A stretch of 64,000 bases of DNA from Hyposmocoma kahamanoa (taxonomy: Eukaryota > Arthropoda > Insecta > Lepidoptera > Cosmopterigidae): NCBI RefSeq assembly GCF_003589595.1, contig NW_020654080.1, forward strand, positions 8,318,527 to 8,382,526. Direction: 5' to 3'. The notes under the pieces are model-generated. The model had not been told where the DNA came from. It saw only the letters and a program-made list of their open reading frames with translations, and made no database searches. The position numbers were made by a program, and so were the translations under genes. Below are positions 45,235 through 56,690 of this stretch, one piece after another (within the stretch, counting starts at the first letter, position 1; each line of letters opens with the position of its first letter).

Positions 45235-45420
45235 AAGCACTGAGTATTAGATATTGGATCAGCGGTGCTTACACCCGTAATTGCCACGTTTCGAGTACTG
45301 CCTACGTAGATAGGACGAACAAACATGTTCTAGGTGAAAGCGTGCCACCCTTGTCTACGTTACCACTTTCCAGCAGGCGAGATTGTTGTCAAACGCAAGC
45401 CTATCACTAACAAAGTAAAA
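45235..45420 (+). mobile_element. Jockey-like LINE 3' end (family E, copy 5)
   Basis: CATGTTCTAGGTGAAAGCGT, CACTTTCCAGCAGGCGAGAT then TGTTGTCAAACGCAAGCC correspond to the 3' end of copies 2-4. More diverged. Confidence 0.65.
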
Positions 45421-46661
45421 GATAAATACCATACTTTACTATGTAAACGAAAATGTTTTATTGACATACATCTTCCTATCATCTTTCACTAACTAGTTAG
45501 CAAAGAAACTGATATGCGATATAATGTATCGTTTCCGTGAACAGATATAGGTCAGTGTTCATAAACCGACGGCCATTAGCGGCGGATAACTGTTAACACG
45601 ACCGGTAGACGTGCGGAAAAAAATTATACGCGGTATAGGTTATAAGCCCGGAGCGATTGATTGCGAAAGATGGTCACCTTTCATCCTATAATCACGCTTA
45701 TAATGACAAACATGTAGCGGAATCAACAAAGTTAGAGTATGTTATTATATACTCTAAATTTGTTACTATTATAACGTTTAAATTTAAATAAGAATTACAC
45801 ATAGAGTAATAATTAAATTTACATCTTTAACATCAACTTAGTACTCAAACTTTATTGAAAAAAAAAAAAATAATAATAAAAAAAGTAAAGATAATACATT
45901 TTTGTTTACATTTTGTAATAATGCAGAAACGACTGAAATATAAAAAATTCTAACAATTTGACATTGATCAAATCAAATTTCAATAAATAAAAATACTTTT
46001 TCAACTTCGAGTTTACGTAATTGATTTTTGATTGAACTCAAAATCAACGTCGAACCTTTCGATTAACCGTATAGGCATTAGAAGGAAATTAAAACAAATA
46101 AATGAAAAAAAAAATCATTTAAGAAAAAGAAAAAAAAAGAAATTTTTATAATTTTCAACAAAGATATCACAAAAAGTAAAATAATCGATACCAGAATATT
46201 GACAAAACACTATATTATTTTAAAAATAATGCAGTGTTTTCTCAATAGTGTTCCGCTAAATGTGCTGGTGTTTGTATCATCATATTATTATTATTTACTA
46301 TGTACGAAAAGTATGCCATCAAGGTTAGAATCTATGGTGTTTACTGAATAGTAAGGTTATCCATTTTGATTTGATTCATTTGAGTCATTTTCAATTCCTT
46401 ACAATATTTTAGTAGAATATTCCTATTATATTTATTTATTTATTTATTTATTTATTTTAAACACTATATATGGATGTGACGTTTGTAATTGCAGCATATG
46501 TACGGAAGTTATTTGCCCTGATAGGTGTAGTGGTCGTAATAAGACTACAGGGACATTTTGAACTATTGTTAAACCAATTCAAAAAGTTTTTTTGCATCAG
46601 AACTTTCGAGAATTCTCACAACATTGTCCGATTCCACATAAAAAATCAAGATTAGCTGTTC
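45421..46661. other. AT- and A-rich DNA
   Basis: Long A-rich tracts at 45855-45900 and 46085-46145, and a (TTTA)n tract at 46430-46458. No gene. Confidence 0.6.
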
Positions 46662-46702
46662 CATCTGTGTTTTTCGTACAGACAGTACGAAAAACACAGA
46701 TG
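46662..46702. repeat. Perfect 18-bp hairpin, 5-nt loop
   Basis: CATCTGTGTTTTTCGTAC, loop AGACA, then the exact complement. Confidence 0.95.
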
Positions 46703-47306
46703 ATAATAAAACGTCATAAAACCAAAGTTGTTTGCTTCAGTCATAGGAATGCTGTTTCAGGTTATTTAAAAGTAACCTTGTAGAATTATGCGCGTGCAGC
46801 GTAATTCCAGTAATTTCGTTATTATAAATATATAGTTAAGTAACTACAATATTTTATAATATGGTCCTTAGTACAAGTCTGTTTCTTGTAACTTAACCCA
46901 TAATCCTCAGAGTATATAGCCTTATGTGTCCTTAATTAATGTGAGTGACTAGCTAGGGCGTTGACGCGGCTTCTTTCCTTGTAAGATGGTTACTTCCATT
47001 CATTAAAATAAAAGTATGTCACCGAGGTTAGTGTCAACGGAGTTTTGTAATGAGCATTTCTAGGTGAAAGTATAGTTAATTAGGTACGTAAAAATACTTT
47101 TGTTATCATTTTTTAACGCAGTGCTTGGCAATATTGGATATATTTATTTTGATTCCGGGATAATTCTGTAGTATCAGTTTCATAGAAAACATTATTCTGT
47201 TGTAATGGTTACTTTAATAATACGTTTAGCACTGCGATTTACCGGTTGCAGGGATCGCTGAGTAGAACCTGTCTGGGAACGACCTATTTCTACTATACAC
47301 TATTTA
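46703..47306. other. Unassigned DNA
   Basis: Nothing recognised. Confidence 0.5.
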
Positions 47307-47582
47307 CTAGCAGTACAGCTCCTTATGCAAAAGTTCGTCCAGGGAAGTACTGGTACGTTACCTATTTCTGCAGCCAAGCAGTAATATGAGCATTATTGCG
47401 TATCGGTTTTGAAGGGTAAGGGTGCTGGTGTTATTACAGACACATGGGACTTGTCAACTTATGTGTCATGGTGACAGACGCAATGGCAGTGCCTTTCAGG
47501 TTTTCAGAAGTCACTGCAAGAGTTACGGACAGACCACCAGGAGCACGACGTGTTTATCTTGTCACTTGATATCATAAAAAAA
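47307..47582 (+). repeat. Repeat A (copy 24)
   Basis: CTAGCAGTACAGCTCCTTAT to CACTTGATATCATAAAAAAA; a short deletion affects the long stem. Confidence 0.92.
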
Positions 47583-48283
47583 CTAAAAACAATCTCCCTG
47601 TCCTACACTCTTTATTTAAAATTGTTGGATAGTGAGTGTCCGCACATTTTCAATATAACCGAGATTTCCATAGTGTACAAATTTCTATCAGCGGCGGCAA
47701 ACATTTGGCTGCACGCTGTTCATAAAAAAAAAAAAGCCGCTTTTTCTCTCTTTCATTTCCATTTACCACATCCCAATATAGGTAGCTCAGTTACCTACAT
47801 TAATTAATCATTTAAAAGTATATGGTTCATAAATATCCGTTTTTGCTCCATTGTTCCTTGTTAATCAATTAATCACTTTTAATGATAGAAACCCAAAAAG
47901 ACAATGTCGAATAACGGTTAAAATGAAATCAATCATTAACCTAAAATTATTTTAACTTCCTCGTTACCTAGTAACTTGTTTGTTAATCTAATTATTTTTA
48001 ATAGTTATCTGAGATCTCAATTATTGATTGAAATGATAATCGATGTTATGATTGGCCTGAATTATTTACGTATGTAATTACTGCAGAACGTATTATTGAA
48101 TAGAAAGTACAGGGTGCCATTCGTTGTAGAGCCAATTAAGGAAATTATTTTTTTTAGGAGTGGTTTTGTGTAAGTTAATCTTTTTTTAATGGGATGGGTT
48201 ATTCTCAGTACATAGTAGCACCATTTACTGAGTATCGACCGCGTATCGGAAGATGTAGGTAATGATAGCCATGTTGAATTTCG
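47583..48283. other. Unassigned DNA
   Basis: AT-rich; nothing recognised. Confidence 0.5.
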
Positions 48284-48340
48284 TACCTTACCACCAAGCG
48301 CATGACTTGTTCGTTCCGTCACTTTACATCATAAAAAAAA
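48284..48340 (+). repeat. Repeat A, last ~55 bp (copy 25)
   Basis: TACCTTACCACCAAGCGCAT, GACTTGTTCGTTCCGTCACT, then TACATCATAAAAAAAA. Confidence 0.85.
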
Positions 48341-48734
48341 GAAAGCTACCCAAGTTTTTTGTTTCTAATAGTCCCTTGACTTGTTTGTTAATCTAGCAAA
48401 CATGTGTGATGGCTTGACACGGACCTCATGAAAGGAGAGCTAGATTTACTTAACAATGTGTTCCTTTTTATTAGGCCTTCCATAAACGTATTAATAAACA
48501 AATTAACGTGTCGGTAAATGTATTATGACTCAACATTTACGTAACTCTAATTACCGACACAAGTAGAGTGAGACGTTCACACACACTGCCTTCACTAGCC
48601 ATAGTGTGTAGTCAAAACAAAGGTTAATTTTAGCTTTTAGTGTTGTTGACTATTTTGGGTTTCGTTTAAAACAATGATTCAGGGGGTGCTCTCCACTACC
48701 TCAATGATCTCGGTAGTCTTTGCCTTTGGCCAAT
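48341..48734. other. Unassigned DNA with a weak stem
   Basis: GTGTCGGTAA (48508) pairs with TTACCGACAC (48551); inside it GTAAATGT faces ACATTTAC. Confidence 0.5.
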
Positions 48735-49215
48735 GTTGCGAACGAAATTATTATAACTGTTTTTATGCTACAATTTCCACATTGCTATATTATCTCTCTT
48801 AATGCGTTTGTGTTTATTTTATATTTTTAATTTTTTTTTATAATATCAAGTGACGGGACGAACAAGTCGTGCGCCTGATGGTAAGCGACAATCTATCCAT
48901 AACAGTTGCAGTGCCACTCAGAGCTTAAAATAGCAAGAGACATAAGTTGACAAGTCCCATGTAAGTAATTTCACCAGCACCCTTACCATTCAAAACCGGA
49001 ACACAGTAATGCTCATATTACTGCTTAGCGGCAGAAATAGGTAAGGTGGTAGTACTTCCCTGGACGAACTCTTTCACTCTTTCTACTGCTGATATTTTTT
49101 GTTTCAATTTCTGTTGTTTAATTAGGTATTTATCCCCTACGGTTTTAATGATTTCAATCTTAAAAGTCTTTCAGATGCTCTTAAATGTAGTTATTGTAAA
49201 AAGTCACTGATTGTA
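48735..49215. repeat. Dispersed repeat L, interrupted by repeat A
   Basis: The left part to about 48828 and the right part from 49092 together match 7770-7970. The split is at a T-rich site. Confidence 0.65.
48829..49091 (-). repeat. Repeat A inserted in L (copy 26)
   Basis: ATATTTTT lies on both sides (48821-48828, 49092-49099), a possible 8-bp target duplication that places the ends of repeat A. Reverse: T run, ATAATATCAAGTGACGGGAC to CTTTCTACTGCTG. A small block around the long stem is deleted. Confidence 0.9.
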
Positions 49216-49233
49216 CCTCTACAATCAGTGACT
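49202..49233. repeat. Perfect 14-bp hairpin, 4-nt loop
   Basis: AGTCACTGATTGTA, loop CCTC, then the exact complement. It sits at the end of repeat L. Confidence 0.95.
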
Positions 49234-49432
49234 CCATTCTCTTATAGTCCACTTCGTTAGTGTTTGTGACCCGAAAGATGGACTGATATCATTATATAAC
49301 TGCTGCCTATTACTAAAGTAGTTTTCTAAATATATTATAATTATATAATAATCTCATATATTTCGAAGAGTTAACGTAGAATTAGATCCCGTAAAATCAA
49401 TGGCTAAAGTTTAAAACAAGCACTTTTCGTTA

Positions 49433-49585
49433 TAGTACACTTCCTTGCGAAGGAGTTTATCCAGGGAGTACTGCTTACCTTACTTATTTCCACCGCCAAG
49501 CAGTACGGGCGCAGTGGCCGTACTCCCTTGCGTGTCTCTTACTGCCAAGCGTTCGACCTGTTCGTCCCATTTATTAAAAAAAAAC
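49433..49585 (+). repeat. Repeat A, heavily deleted (copy 27)
   Basis: CACTTCCTTGCGAAGGAGTT, CACCGCCAAGCAGTACGGGC joined across a deletion to GGCGCAGTGGCCGT, ending GTTCGTCCCATTTATTAAAA. About 150 bp instead of ~270. Confidence 0.85.
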
Positions 49586-49806
49586 ATATACAGAATGGAG
49601 AAGCTGGAATAAGTACTTAGTCAATATGTATATCAATAACAGCAAGTTTCTTCAAACGAGTTTAAAAAATATATGAGAAAACCACCAGTCTGGCTAGCCA
49701 CTTTCAATTTGCTCTAGTTCTAGCTTGATTTATAGCTACTTACGTCAGTTTCATTAACAAATACAGTGTAGTGACAGCAGGGTCAATCTGGAGTCTACTG
49801 TTTTTA

Positions 49807-50037
49807 GTAGCAGTAGAGCTCCTTGTGAAAGAGTTCGTCCAGGGTAGTACTGCCACCTTACCTGTTTCTGCCGCCAAGCAGTAATGTAAACATTACTGCG
49901 TCCGGCTTTCAAGTGTACAGGTGGTGGTGAAATTGCGTTTTAAGGCTTTGAGAGGCACTGCAACTGTTATGGACAGGCGTGTCGCTTGCCCCCAGGCCCA
50001 CAACTTGTTCGTCCCATCACCTGATATTATAAAAAAA
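49807..50037 (+). repeat. Repeat A, internal deletion (copy 28)
   Basis: A complete 5' part including a perfect short hairpin (GCAGTAATG TAAA CATTACTGC). It then jumps from GGTGGTGAAATT to GCGTTTTAAGGCTTTG and ends CACCTGATATTATAAAAAAA. Confidence 0.92.
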
Positions 50038-50540
50038 CCACCGTTCGATGAATCCCCATTTACGGAAAGAATTAACGTTATCTTCCACGATCTATGGTTG
50101 CTGCCATAATTGACCTCATACTCGAGTTTTTGAATGTGTAACTCATGTCATAAATCGGTTGTCTGGCAGAGTTTTTTTTAAATGGCCGTAGTATGTAGAG
50201 CTAATTAATTACCAGACTATGCAAATTTTTGCGAATTTGCATGTTTTGTCATGGAAAGATAATGTCGACATTCTTTGATTTGGGTCATGGAGAATATTAT
50301 AAAATTGTTTGGAAACTGATTCTTGTGAGAAGATTAGAAAATGCTATAAATTTATGTACTTCGGGGAAGAAAGGGCAAACAGTAAATTTGATTAAAAATG
50401 TGTTGCGTATTCCTATGTTACGACATATACGTACATATTTGCAGTTGGATTATAAAAAAATCTTAATATCTGTTATAATATTAAGTAATTATCGACGGTA
50501 ATTGAACCCAGGACCCCTAGAAGGTAAGTCTTCAACTTAC
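50038..50540. other. Unassigned DNA with a 90-codon frame
   Basis: The plus-strand frame 50229-50501 begins at a non-ATG codon; its first ATG is six codons in. It shows no recognisable domain, signal peptide or neighbour exon. Probably fortuitous. Confidence 0.4.
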
Positions 50541-50802
50541 CTATTAATAATAATTATAATAACAAATAATAAATATTAGACTACATCACGAACATTGTTA
50601 TTATCTCTAAGTAAGTAACGTAAAAGCACTTGTGTTATTGAAATCGAAAACAACGACGTTACCACAAACATACAAACCCAAAACAATACAGAAAAATTAG
50701 TTTCTCTACGATGGCCCGGCCGGGAATCGAACCCGGGACATCAGAAATGGACACACCATGAAAACCGGTGTGCGAGTCACTCGACCACGTAGATCGTCAA
50801 CC
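50541..50802 (-). mobile_element. tRNA-derived SINE, family S5, best copy
   Basis: In reverse, the head has a textbook B box (GGGTTCGATTCCCGGCCGGG) preceded by CACACCGGTTTTCATGGTGTG. The middle and the TTACTTAGAGATAAT block follow, and the tail is ATAATAATTATAATAAC on the plus strand. It resembles a tRNA only over the head, so not a tRNA gene. Confidence 0.85.
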
Positions 50803-50940
50803 TATTTGTACCTAAACTATTACTTGCTATGTGCCAGATTGATGAGTGTGAAGAACCAGCACAATCACTGACACATGTCTTGTAAATCTTACGTTCGATA
50901 TTCCTAACGCATTTGAAATATTAAAGATATATTAAATTTA

Positions 50941-51355
50941 TCGAGTTCTTAGGTTTCGATTGTTACATATAGGAAATGAAACTACTTTTCCGGATTTAAA
51001 TCGCGTATATTTGTTTTTCCAAAGAGTACTAATTTTATGTTTTAATTTATTCTAATGTTCATTAGTAATTAATAATACATTTAACTTAAAAAAAAAATTT
51101 TGTTAAAATAATTTGTAAAACATAATGCAGCGTTTTTTGTAAAATTAAAAATTAGGTATGTAATTAATACCTTTTGTAAATATAGTCAAAAAATAACCCT
51201 ATTTTTTTAGGTTTGCATTAATATTAGACGTAACTGGTTGATGAATGTACCACCTCAGTCAACCGTGACCATGGGACCTGTAAAGGGATCGAAACGTGGG
51301 TTTGTTCGAAAAAACAAATATATGCGATTTAAATCCGGAAAAATAATTTAATTTC
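50941..51355. repeat. Family C foldback element, long form (copy 5)
   Basis: The tail and left arm (TCGAGTTCTTAGG, GGAAATGAAACTACTTTTCC, ATCGCGTATATTTG) are separated from the right arm (CCGTGACCATGGGACC, GATTTAAATCCGGAAAAATA, ATTTCC) by about 200 bp of AT-rich core. It shows that the family has a longer member. Confidence 0.85.
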
Positions 51356-52169
51356 CTAGGTATAAGTTTATTTCCTTATTTATTAGCTTCTTTCTTCCTT
51401 ATTACTTAGCACAATTCTGTAGACGAGGATCGCTGCTTTCCATTAACTGAGCCGCCTGTGTGCCATTTTGAATAAACTAGTAATAAAAATATCGTGTCAA
51501 ACAATAATAAACTCTGCTGAGGTTTCTCTAGTAAGAGACAAATCCCAAGTATGTTAACGTATTTTGTACTATTGTTCCTTAGTTGCTTTTCATGCGCCCC
51601 ATAACATAGATAAGGGTCATTTATCACTTAATACCACATATCAAATTTGATATATAAAATGCTACGGTTACGTAGGAAACGTAATCGCTCACGGTTTCAC
51701 GCGTGCTCTTTTCTGACAGAATACAAAATACGCGAATATAAAACACGTTTTATTATAGGCTTTTTACGATTATAAGAATTTTTGTCACGTTTTCAGCTAT
51801 TTTTGTTTCATAATACATGTTGGTGAGTCAGTTTAGTATGATATCAAACATGGCATGGAATCGTTAGAGTGACATGAAAAATCGTTTTATGTTTTCGTTC
51901 AGTCAGTGTAATTTCTATTTTCATAGGCATGCTATTTGTTTTTGTAATTTATAGTTAGTCTATTTTTGTATATTTACAGTTTGCAATTTAATATGACCAA
52001 TTTATAAAATGATTTTTAAAGTTCTTTTTAAGTGTAGATTATTTATAAATATATTATGTATATTTGTTTTTCTATCTATTGATTAGTAATTCTTCATACA
52101 CCAAAAGATTATTACGAGTATTACCACTTATTTTTAATTTAATGGTATTGTATTTGTATTGTACTGTAC
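51356..52169. other. Unassigned DNA
   Basis: Nothing recognised; a 73-codon minus-strand frame lacks features. Confidence 0.5.
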
Positions 52170-52291
52170 TAAATCGCGTATATTTGTCCATCTCAATCTA
52201 CCGTGACCATATGACTTGTAAAGAGTCCTGAAATGTTGCTTTGTTTGAAAAAAAAAACACGATTTAGATCCGGAAAAATAGTCTCGTTTCC
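52170..52291. repeat. Family C foldback element, short (copy 6)
   Basis: AAATCGCGTATATTTG joined to ATCTACCGTGACCATATG, TTTGTTTGAAAAAAAAAAC and GATCCGGAAAAATAGTC. Left arm mostly deleted. Confidence 0.8.
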
Positions 52292-52516
52292 GATCTTTTT
52301 TTAAATTAGTTCTGGTCTAGGTATTTAGGTTACTGGAGTTAATTTCCTAACCCTGGTTTTCAATGTGCATTACCTAGTTTGAGATCCGTTAAGTTGATTG
52401 TCCGGTAAATTACAGATATAGACAATAAGATATAAACTTTAAGACTCTTTTGTATTTAAATTTTTTATTGAATTGATATTCGATTATTTTTTGTGTCAAA
52501 TTACTCCATTAGTTTG

Positions 52517-52692
52517 TTATAATTATTAATACAAAGATCGAACACTCAGAAAAAATTCCTTCGATCCGGCCAGATTCGAACCGACGTCTTCTAGGCGCTA
52601 TACCAGCTAAGCCACGGAACGAACCAGCGGACCTCAGGAATTTTTGTATGTGCTTGTTGTTTGTCAACGTCTTTTTAGTCGTATCTATGAAA
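52517..52692 (-). mobile_element. tRNA-derived SINE, family S2
   Basis: Reverse of the 15635 copy: tail TTATTAATACAAAGATCG, AAAAAATTCCTTCGATCC, B box GCCAGATTCGAACCGACG, A box AGCTAAGCCACGGAACG, then the leader TTTTTAGTCGTATCTATGAA. Confidence 0.85.
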
Positions 52693-52929
52693 GTATTTCG
52701 TCACCCAGTTAGATACCTTTACAGCTACCAGCCCTTGATAGAGATGTCGCTATTCACTGTATTTAATTTTTTTTATTGAATTGATATTCAATTATTTTTT
52801 TAGTCCCTTTTATGTTAACAAAGCTAACGATAGCGACTAGTGTTATCAAGTGTCGATTAAAAAATCGGGACATGATTTTCTTAGTTGGGACTTAAAAAAA
52901 TTCCATATTTTTTTTAATTTCGTCATATT

Positions 52930-53211
52930 TAGCAGCAGTAAAGTACTTTGTGAAAGAGTTCGTCCAATATAGTACTGTCACCAGAAGTATTTCTGCCGCC
53001 AAGCAGTAATGTAAACATTACTGCGTTTCGGTTTTAAAAAGTATGGTACTGGTGAAATTACAGGTCTTTTTTATGTCTCTGGGTGACAGGTGCTACTAAG
53101 CAGTGTTCCTCATACAGATTTTTGCGATTTAAAGCTCTGAGCGGCACTACAACTGTTATGGGTCGACGTATCGCACGACTTATTCGTCCCGTTGCTTGAC
53201 ATCATAAAAAA
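52930..53211 (+). repeat. Repeat A (copy 29)
   Basis: TAGCAGCAGTAAAGTACTTTG to GCTTGACATCATAAAAAA; it retains a perfect short hairpin (GCAGTAATG TAAA CATTACTGC). Confidence 0.92.
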
Positions 53212-53869
53212 CCTCTGTCAATATTGACAGGTTAAAAGTCGTTAAAATATATTAATATTTTAAAATAAAAATATATTAATATCAATCTTTTATTAAATAA
53301 TGTGTTGATTTTAGAATAACTTTGATAAAGTAAAGGAGTTACATATACCACAAACATTCTGCAACTCGCTGTTTAGATTTAACAACGAATTACAGAGTAA
53401 CGTAGTTTACTTAGAGAGCATGTCGATGCGGTTTAAATTTCATGACTGACATAAACATAACAACCATTGCTTTAAGTTATTACAAAATAAGTTAGACTGT
53501 TACGTATAAAAGTGGCACATATACATGGTGCATTCAAAATGTTGTAACAAACATGATACATCGTAGTCAAATATAAAAGAATAGCATTGCTTTCTTGTGA
53601 TTTAAAGTAAGAATAACAAAAAAAAAAATACATATAATAGTTGTGAGTCAATAAGTTTTTGGCTCAGTATTAGAGCCTTAAACTTCTGTTGAGTTGTGAC
53701 TGTCTGTCAGACCGTCTAGCGGACTGACAGACGTTGGGTTCATATTCTTGTTCAGCTGTTAATGTCACTTCATGTCAAATATCTGTCTTGTATAACAAAG
53801 GAAACCTCGACCTGTACCCTTTGCTCTTTCTTTTCAGTCCGTCGTGTTTAAGAAATCATATGAGTAGTA
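53212..53869. other. Unassigned DNA with a small stem
   Basis: GTCTGTCAG..CTGACAGAC (53702-53732) forms an 11-13 bp imperfect hairpin with inner CCG/CGG pairing. Nothing else recognised. Confidence 0.5.
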
Positions 53870-54094
53870 ATTGGACGTAATTAAGCAAAAAAGAAATCCA
53901 ATCCACAAAATCATCAAAAAATGAGTTATATGTACCAAACGGCTCGTAAAGTCGAACCTCTTACATCAGCATCTCTGGAGTTACATGATATTATAAGTTT
54001 TGAAAATAAAACAAGTGTGAGGAAACACTTTTAAACTTCAAACTGCCATATCTCGAAAGTTACTGCATGTGCATTGGATGCTTTTACGTTCAAT
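53870..54094. mobile_element. MITE family F (copy 3)
   Basis: Left ATTGGACGTAATTAAGCAAA; right GTGCATTGGATG..TTTTACGTTCAAT, with the right TIR partly deleted. TA precedes and follows. The interior GAGTTATATGTACCAAACGG and TGCCATATCTCGAAAG is shared with copies 1-2. Confidence 0.85.
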
Positions 54095-54224
54095 TATAAT
54101 CCTCTTCATAAACATATTCAAAAGAATTCATTATTATTTAGTACCATGACACCAATTTCTACCCTGTATCACGAAATATGCACAAGTTACTTAAAGTATT
54201 TATTAATTATATGAACAACAAATA

Positions 54225-54338
54225 CGTGATGGGGTGAACAGGTTGTGCGCCTGGTGTTAATCGACATGCCTGTCTATAGCAGTTGCACTGCCACTGCGCC
54301 AGTCACCCTGAGACACAAATTGACAAGTCCCATGTACT
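54225..54338 (-). repeat. Repeat A, partial (copy 30)
   Basis: GTGATGGGGTGAACAGGTTG, GCCACTGCGCCAGTCACCCT, then GACAAGTCCCATGTACTGT. Internal deletion, and the sense-5' half is missing. Confidence 0.85.
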
Positions 54339-54524
54339 GTAGTGAAAACAATAATTAGTATAATTTTTTTAGTACAATAAATAAAGAAAAATCAAGTCTT
54401 TTGTCTTTCTGCGAATTGCTGTTGTCTTAATATCCCTAAAAATATTCTAGAAATTTCAGTACAAACCGGGACACGCTATTAGCAATACCAAGGCCACTAG
54501 CAACCGCGTAACATATTATATTTT

Positions 54525-54797
54525 TAGTAGAGCTCCTTGTGAAAGATTTCTTCCAGGATAGTACTGCCACATTATCTATTTCTGCCGCCAAGCAGTAATG
54601 TCAGCATTACTGTGTTCCGGTTTTGAATGGTAAGGTTGCTGGTACAGGCACATAGGACTTATCAATTTATGTCTCAGGGTGACGGCGCAGTGATAGTGCC
54701 CCACAGATGTTTGCAATTTAAAGGTTATGGATAGGCGTGTGGCTTACCATCAGGCGCACGACTTGTTTGTCCCGTCACTTCATGTTACAAAAAAAAT
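54525..54797 (+). repeat. Repeat A (copy 31)
   Basis: TAGTAGAGCTCCTTGTGAAA to CACTTCATGTTACAAAAAAAA. TATATTT lies shortly before and after the element and may be its target duplication. Confidence 0.92.
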
Positions 54798-55600
54798 ATA
54801 TTTGCCAATTTTTTAAGGTACGTTGTACAGTGCTCGTACCGATCACGAGATCATTTTTACGAGATCTACCTTCAAGTTAGAGGTACTGATCAGTGATCAA
54901 CCAATCCATAGATAGTCAAGTCTAATCTGTTTAGGGTAACAAGCCCAATTGTGGCACATTCATGAATTTCGCTCAGTCACGACTGCTTTTCTTAACTATC
55001 GACAATGCGGGTCGCGGTCAACATGCAATTGTGATTTTTCGGCCTCGAAGTAACGCGACTGTTATGTTCTAGTAAGTATTCAAATGAACAGCTTTCGCAA
55101 CTCTTGACGTATTACTGTGAAATTGGTTTACTATGAGCCGTTGGTTTAAAAAGCGTGAAATGTGATTGTGACTAGTGATATCTTGGTTATTTATAATACG
55201 AGAATGGAATTCGTGGCGACTGATTAATAGCAAAACGATAAAAAAAAATCAATATTACAATTACAACTTTAACAAATTCACATGAATTACAAACAGAAAG
55301 TTCCATCGCACCCCGCTAGATGGCGTTGACCTATTTTTCGTAAACGACGTCAAGATTTTCTGTAGACGATCGATTACATCAGTTATGCGAACATGATTGA
55401 ATTTTTGCTATAATGCTTTCTTTCGGAAAACATTTGCTCACATCTAGTGAATATTATTAGCACTAGCTGTTTTACCCAGAGCCTCGTTTTCTTGGAACGA
55501 GCGCATGGGTCTTCGACTATGTGTTGTTTTTGCAATGGCCTGCCTTATAGAGAAGAAAGTTTGGTTTACTACACGTCTATATATTAACAAGTTTTTTTTT
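54798..55600. other. Unassigned DNA
   Basis: CpG content is somewhat higher at 55005-55065. No gene or named repeat. Confidence 0.5.
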
Positions 55601-55812
55601 TAATAATAACACACACACTCAACATAGGCCCGCACTAGGGAAACCCTGTGTCGTGGGTGCCATGGACACACATATAGACAACCACAAATTACACCCTAAC
55701 TCACGAGAGAAACAAATGCAGGTCATATAAATATTTCTCCCGGCCCGGGAATCGAACCTGGGACCTCTGCGTGGCAGTCCGGCATGGTAACCGTTCGGCC
55801 ACAGAGGCAGTT
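55601..55812 (-). mobile_element. tRNA-derived SINE, family S1, complete
   Basis: Plus strand: TAATAATAACACACACACTC, GGGCCCGCACTAGGG-like body, then CCCGGCCCGGGAATCGAACC (B box in reverse) and GTAACCGTTCGGCCACAGAG (A box in reverse). All parts are present, so this is the reference copy. Confidence 0.88.
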
Positions 55813-56148
55813 TAAAGTAAAGTACATATTTAAATAAACGACAAGTTCTTAGTGCCTAGTCACAAAACCACGCCAGAAATATTACAAGAGTCGACTCTGT
55901 TGGCTTGCAGCCAGGATGCAGCTGACGCTGATATTGTCATAAAGACAGTACGTTTCACCAAAGTTAAAGCGCCGGGAAATAAGCAAATAATTTACTTTAA
56001 AATATTGTATTAATACATAGAATATGTTATTATTTTCTTAATTACAATGAAACTTTTTGTTTTTAATGCGACTTAAAAAAAGGACAAGGTTTTCAATTCG
56101 ACTGAATTTTTTTTGTGTGTAGTGGTTCCATTTACTAATTTATTTATT
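55813..56148. other. Unassigned DNA
   Basis: Nothing recognised. Confidence 0.5.
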
Positions 56149-56322
56149 TGATATCGAGTTCTTAGGTTTTCGCGAATGTTACACATAGGAAATGAAACTA
56201 CTTTTCCGGTGACCGTCACCCGTGTCAACCGTGACCATAGAACCTGTAAAGGGCCCGAATCGTCAGTTTGTTTGAAAAAACAAATACACGCGATTTAAAT
56301 CCGGAAAAATAGTTTCATTTCC
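56149..56322. repeat. Family C foldback element (copy 7)
   Basis: The tail ATATCGAGTTCTTAGGTTTT is on the left, a shortened left arm follows, and the full right arm ends TAGTTTCATTTCC. TTATTTATT at 56140-56148 and 56323-56331 is a likely 9-bp target duplication. Confidence 0.85.
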
Positions 56323-56594
56323 TTATTTATTGGATGCAAGAAAAAAACAGTTTACATGCAATGGTACTCCAATATTATAATTTATGGTTTTAATCTAGGA
56401 TATAAACCTAGCATATGTACATACAGCATGATTATTCATAAAGTAAGCATACAGTTTCTTCAACATGTGTATATGGTTAAAAATAAAATAATATACAAAA
56501 GCTTAAAAACTATAGGAAATAAAAATACAAATGATGACGAATGAGAAGACGAGGCGAAGTGGTTCTGAATACTGTTACGAAATCTGTAGATGTT

Positions 56595-56690
56595 TTGCGC
56601 TCTTTCCGGTAACCGATTTCAATAAAACTTGGCAAATAGATGTAATTCCACTAACTTTTGTGGTCGGTTTTTTTAGTACTCTGTATTGAG
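56595..56690 (+). repeat. Dispersed repeat Q (copy 1)
   Basis: TTTTGCGCTCTTTCCGGTAA, CCGATTTCAATAAAACTTGG then CAAATAGATGTAATTCCA; the reverse complement is at 62333. I have met this sequence type as a common lepidopteran repeat, class unknown. Confidence 0.65.

Noticed and set aside
50229..50501. 90-codon plus-strand open frame
   Set aside because: Not overlapping a known repeat, but no ATG at its start, no domain, no context; kept only as a note in the unassigned stretch.
50700..50802. tRNA gene on the minus strand (perfect B box)
   Set aside because: The tRNA-like part is continuous with the body and tail of SINE S5, shared with 24492.
55735..55812. tRNA gene on the minus strand
   Set aside because: Good A and B boxes, but the same head is followed by the same SINE body in other S1 copies (17225, 59119).
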